From Pseudomonadota bacterium (lineage in GTDB: Bacteria > Desulfobacterota > Syntrophobacteria > Syntrophobacterales > Syntrophobacteraceae): a DNA stretch of 15,713 nucleotides. The position numbers were made by a program, and so were the translations under genes. This document shows, in pieces, positions 14,628-15,713 of this stretch; position 1 is the stretch's first letter, and every line of letters starts with the position of its first letter. The notes beneath the pieces are model-generated. The model was given only the letters and a program-made list of their open reading frames with translations. It was not told where the DNA came from and searched no databases. Location: NCBI GenBank assembly GCA_023416335.1, contig JAEZHY010000001.1, forward strand, positions 1-15,713, read 5' to 3'.

Positions 14628-14942
14628 GATGGTTTCCTCCTTGGGTCAAAACGGCGGGGAAGCTTACGAGGAGACAACGGAAATTCCGAGATAAAACGAT
14701 GAGCACACTGTACTGAAGTTATGCCGCGGTCCTCGAATTTGTATAAGGCGTTCTGACCATTTGCCCTCCTGCGGCCATGTATTTTTCAACGCTCGCCTGC
14801 CTTTTCCAGGGGGTACGCTCCGGTTCCACTTCATGTACAAATCGCCTTGCGAAAAAATCGTCCGCGCCTCCGGGTTACTTTCCGCCAACGAACCGTTATA
14901 ATTGTTCTGTTTTGAAACCGGCATGTAAAATGTGAAAAATCA

Positions 14943-14971
14943 TTGACACGGGAATCCAATTATTGTAAAAG
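14943..14971 (+). promoter_or_regulatory. Candidate upstream promoter of the tRNA-tuf unit
   Basis: A perfect -35 TTGACA (14943-14948) is followed after 17 nt by TAAAAG (14966-14971), four of six -10 matches. It would start transcription about 145 nt before tRNA-Tyr. The spacing is ideal, the -10 is modest. Confidence 0.4.
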
Positions 14972-15048
14972 CCCGATTCTTTCGCGTGTCGTAAAAGCCG
15001 CCCCGGTGATCTTTTGTGCGGAAAAATTGCGGAATTTTCAACGAGGGG

Positions 15049-15077
15049 TTGTCTTTTATTCCGGCATGTGCTAAATA
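15049..15077 (+). promoter_or_regulatory. Candidate proximal promoter of the tRNA-tuf unit
   Basis: TTGTCT (15049-15054) and TAAATA (15072-15077) are separated by 17 nt, with a TG one base upstream of the -10 as in extended -10 promoters. Transcription would begin about 40 nt before tRNA-Tyr, a usual distance for tRNA genes. Confidence 0.45.
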
Positions 15078-15123
15078 GGATAGCTTACTTGGAAATTTTG
15101 CCAAGCAACACAGGCTTTTCCAA

Positions 15124-15208
15124 GGAGAGGTTCCCGAGCGGCCAAAGGGAGCAGACTGTAAATCTGCCGGCGTAGCCTTCGGAGGTTCGAATCCTCCCCT
15201 CTCCACCA
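15124..15208 (+). tRNA. tRNA-Tyr (anticodon GTA), CCA encoded
   Basis: The acceptor arms GGAGAGG (15124-15130) and CCTCTCC (15198-15204) pair perfectly, followed by discriminator A and an encoded CCA (15206-15208). The anticodon stem GCAGA/TCTGC carries the loop CTGTAAA with anticodon GTA at 15158-15160. A long class II variable arm (CGGCGTAGCCTTCG region) and the T arm GGAGG-TTCGAAT-CCTCC are present. It leads the tRNA-Tyr, tRNA-Thr, tuf cluster. Confidence 0.97.
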
Positions 15209-15384
15209 AGATATGAATGTAGGAGATAGTGGCAGCCACCATAGCGAGTCATTGTCGTCGGGACTACATACGTTGAGTATGGGATGTCAGGAGCTTCTGA
15301 CCCTTGAACTTACTCAGGATGATCCAAAGATCCCTCATCACGCGTTGGACCTTCTCCAATCTTCTTGTGGCTGCTCTCTCGCAG
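15209..15384 (+). other. 176-nt spacer between tRNA-Tyr and tRNA-Thr
   Basis: In many proteobacteria a tRNA-Gly(TCC) lies between tRNA-Tyr and tRNA-Thr upstream of tuf. I find no cloverleaf, no TTCGA T-loop and no encoded CCA end here. A small hairpin, GTCAG-GAGCTT-CTGAC at about 15286-15301, is the only structure I see. The spacer is long enough to have held a tRNA. Confidence 0.5.
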
Positions 15385-15461
15385 GCCCACGTAGCTCAGT
15401 AGGTAGAGCACTTCCTTGGTAAGGAAGAGGTTCACCGGTTCGATCCCGGTCGTGGGCTCCA
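15385..15461 (+). tRNA. tRNA-Thr (anticodon GGT), CCA encoded
   Basis: The acceptor arms GCCCACG (15385-15391) and CGTGGGC (15451-15457) pair perfectly, followed by discriminator T and encoded CCA (15459-15461). The D arm region GTAGCTCAGTAGGTAGAGC is typical. The anticodon stem CTTCC/GGAAG carries loop TTGGTAA with anticodon GGT at 15418-15420, and the T arm is CCGG-TTCGATC-CCGG. It lies 118 nt before tuf. Confidence 0.97.
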
Positions 15462-15579
15462 TTTGGCTTCCATACTAGTCGAGTGGGTATGCCGGTCAGA
15501 ATGTGCCCCTTAGTAGTCGAAGCCTGTTAGAGAATTTTAGAGCTGATCAATCCTTAGAGAACTTTCAGGAGAAAGGGCA

Positions 15580-15713
15580 ATGGCTAAAAAGAAATTCGAG
15601 CGGACAAAACCGCATGTGAACGTCGGGACGATCGGTCACATCGACCATGGCAAAACAACCCTTACGGCTGCCATCACCAAGCAGCTCGCCAAGAAGGGTA
15701 AGGCACAGTTCGT
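15580..15713 (+). CDS. tuf: Elongation factor Tu, N-terminal part (cut by the window end)
   Basis: The first 44 codons of EF-Tu are present: [19 protein letters not shown], followed by the GTP-binding P-loop GHIDHGKT at residues 19-26 and LTAAIT. EF-Tu delivers aminoacyl-tRNA to the ribosome as a GTPase. AGGAG lies about 9 nt upstream of the ATG. The P-loop has Ile where E. coli has Val (GHVDHGKT), a conservative change. Its place after tRNA-Tyr and tRNA-Thr is the classic tRNA-tufB arrangement, so co-transcription with the tRNAs is likely. Confidence 0.97.
   Translation, partial: MAKKKFERTKPHVNVGTIGHIDHGKTTLTAAITKQLAKKGKAQF

Larger units (their letters stand above)
14628..15123. other. 496-nt stretch without a convincing gene
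   Basis: This region holds the 5' side of the small minus-strand gene and the leader of the tRNA-tuf unit. Two plus-strand promoter candidates are listed separately. A perfect TATAAT at 14897-14902 has only a poor -35. A palindrome CGGAAATTCCG lies at about 14679-14689. The open frames here lack ribosome-binding sites or are antisense to the tRNA, so I call none of them. Confidence 0.5.

Noticed and set aside
14664..14924. Minus-strand 86-aa open frame upstream of the 62-aa gene
   Set aside because: There is no Shine-Dalgarno before its ATG (the upstream bases are TTTTTCACATTTTAC) and no family features. I treat the stretch as non-coding.
14940..15242. Minus-strand 100-aa open frame containing GGFEPPKATPADLQSAPFG
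   Set aside because: This peptide is the antisense translation of tRNA-Tyr, a known false-gene pattern seen in many genomes. The frame covers the tRNA and its promoter and has no ribosome-binding site.
1..15713. Mobile element, CRISPR array, toxin-antitoxin or defence island
   Set aside because: I looked for transposase or integrase motifs, regularly spaced repeats, attachment-site duplications at the tRNAs and paired small toxin-like genes, and found none.

Overview
The window looks like an ordinary chromosomal segment of a Gram-negative, anaerobic deltaproteobacterium (Desulfobacterota). A sulfate-reducing or syntrophic lineage of the Syntrophobacter type is my best guess, inferred from gene content without a database search. 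The strongest pointer is the two-gene LUD-domain iron-sulfur unit at 2034-4744. Its arrangement, with LutC-like LldG followed by a fused LutB+LutA-like LldH, is the one known from sulfate reducers such as Desulfovibrio. MlaC and DUF2845 proteins with Sec signals fit an outer-membrane bacterium.

Layout. (1) 1-5695, plus strand: the tail of an unknown gene, a divergent PhaC-like alpha/beta hydrolase, lldG-lldH with a 4-nt overlap, and a TSUP (TauE/SafE) permease. This looks like an organic-acid oxidation neighbourhood. (2) 5806-8213, minus strand: mlaC, radC and a PIG3-type quinone oxidoreductase, read in that order. A good sigma70-like promoter sits upstream of mlaC, and radC and the oxidoreductase share an ATGA overlap. 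(3) 8395-8883, minus: a PaaI-type hotdog thioesterase, divergent from a secreted DUF2845 protein (9077-9418, plus). (4) 9708-10091, plus: an unrecognised, hydrophilic 127-aa protein. It converges on a UbiB/AarF-family kinase (10188-11876, minus) that lies downstream of a two-HKD cardiolipin synthase (12049-13464, minus). (5) 13721-14215, minus: a DUF2231 membrane protein. Behind it lies a 62-aa small gene (14439-14627, minus) with a strong ribosome-binding site and its own terminator. (6) 15124 to the end, plus: tRNA-Tyr(GTA), tRNA-Thr(GGT) and the start of tuf (EF-Tu), the classic tRNA-tuf cluster. No tRNA-Gly is visible between the two tRNAs.

Functionally the window mixes housekeeping (tRNA-tuf, radC), envelope lipid handling (mlaC, cls, ubiB-like kinase) and carbon or electron metabolism (lldGH, PhaC-like hydrolase, quinone oxidoreductase, TSUP). 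I saw no mobile element, CRISPR array, prophage or obvious defence system. The less explained parts are the PhaC-like enzyme beside lldGH, the two small unknown proteins (127 aa and 62 aa), and several inverted repeats at promoters and between convergent genes.
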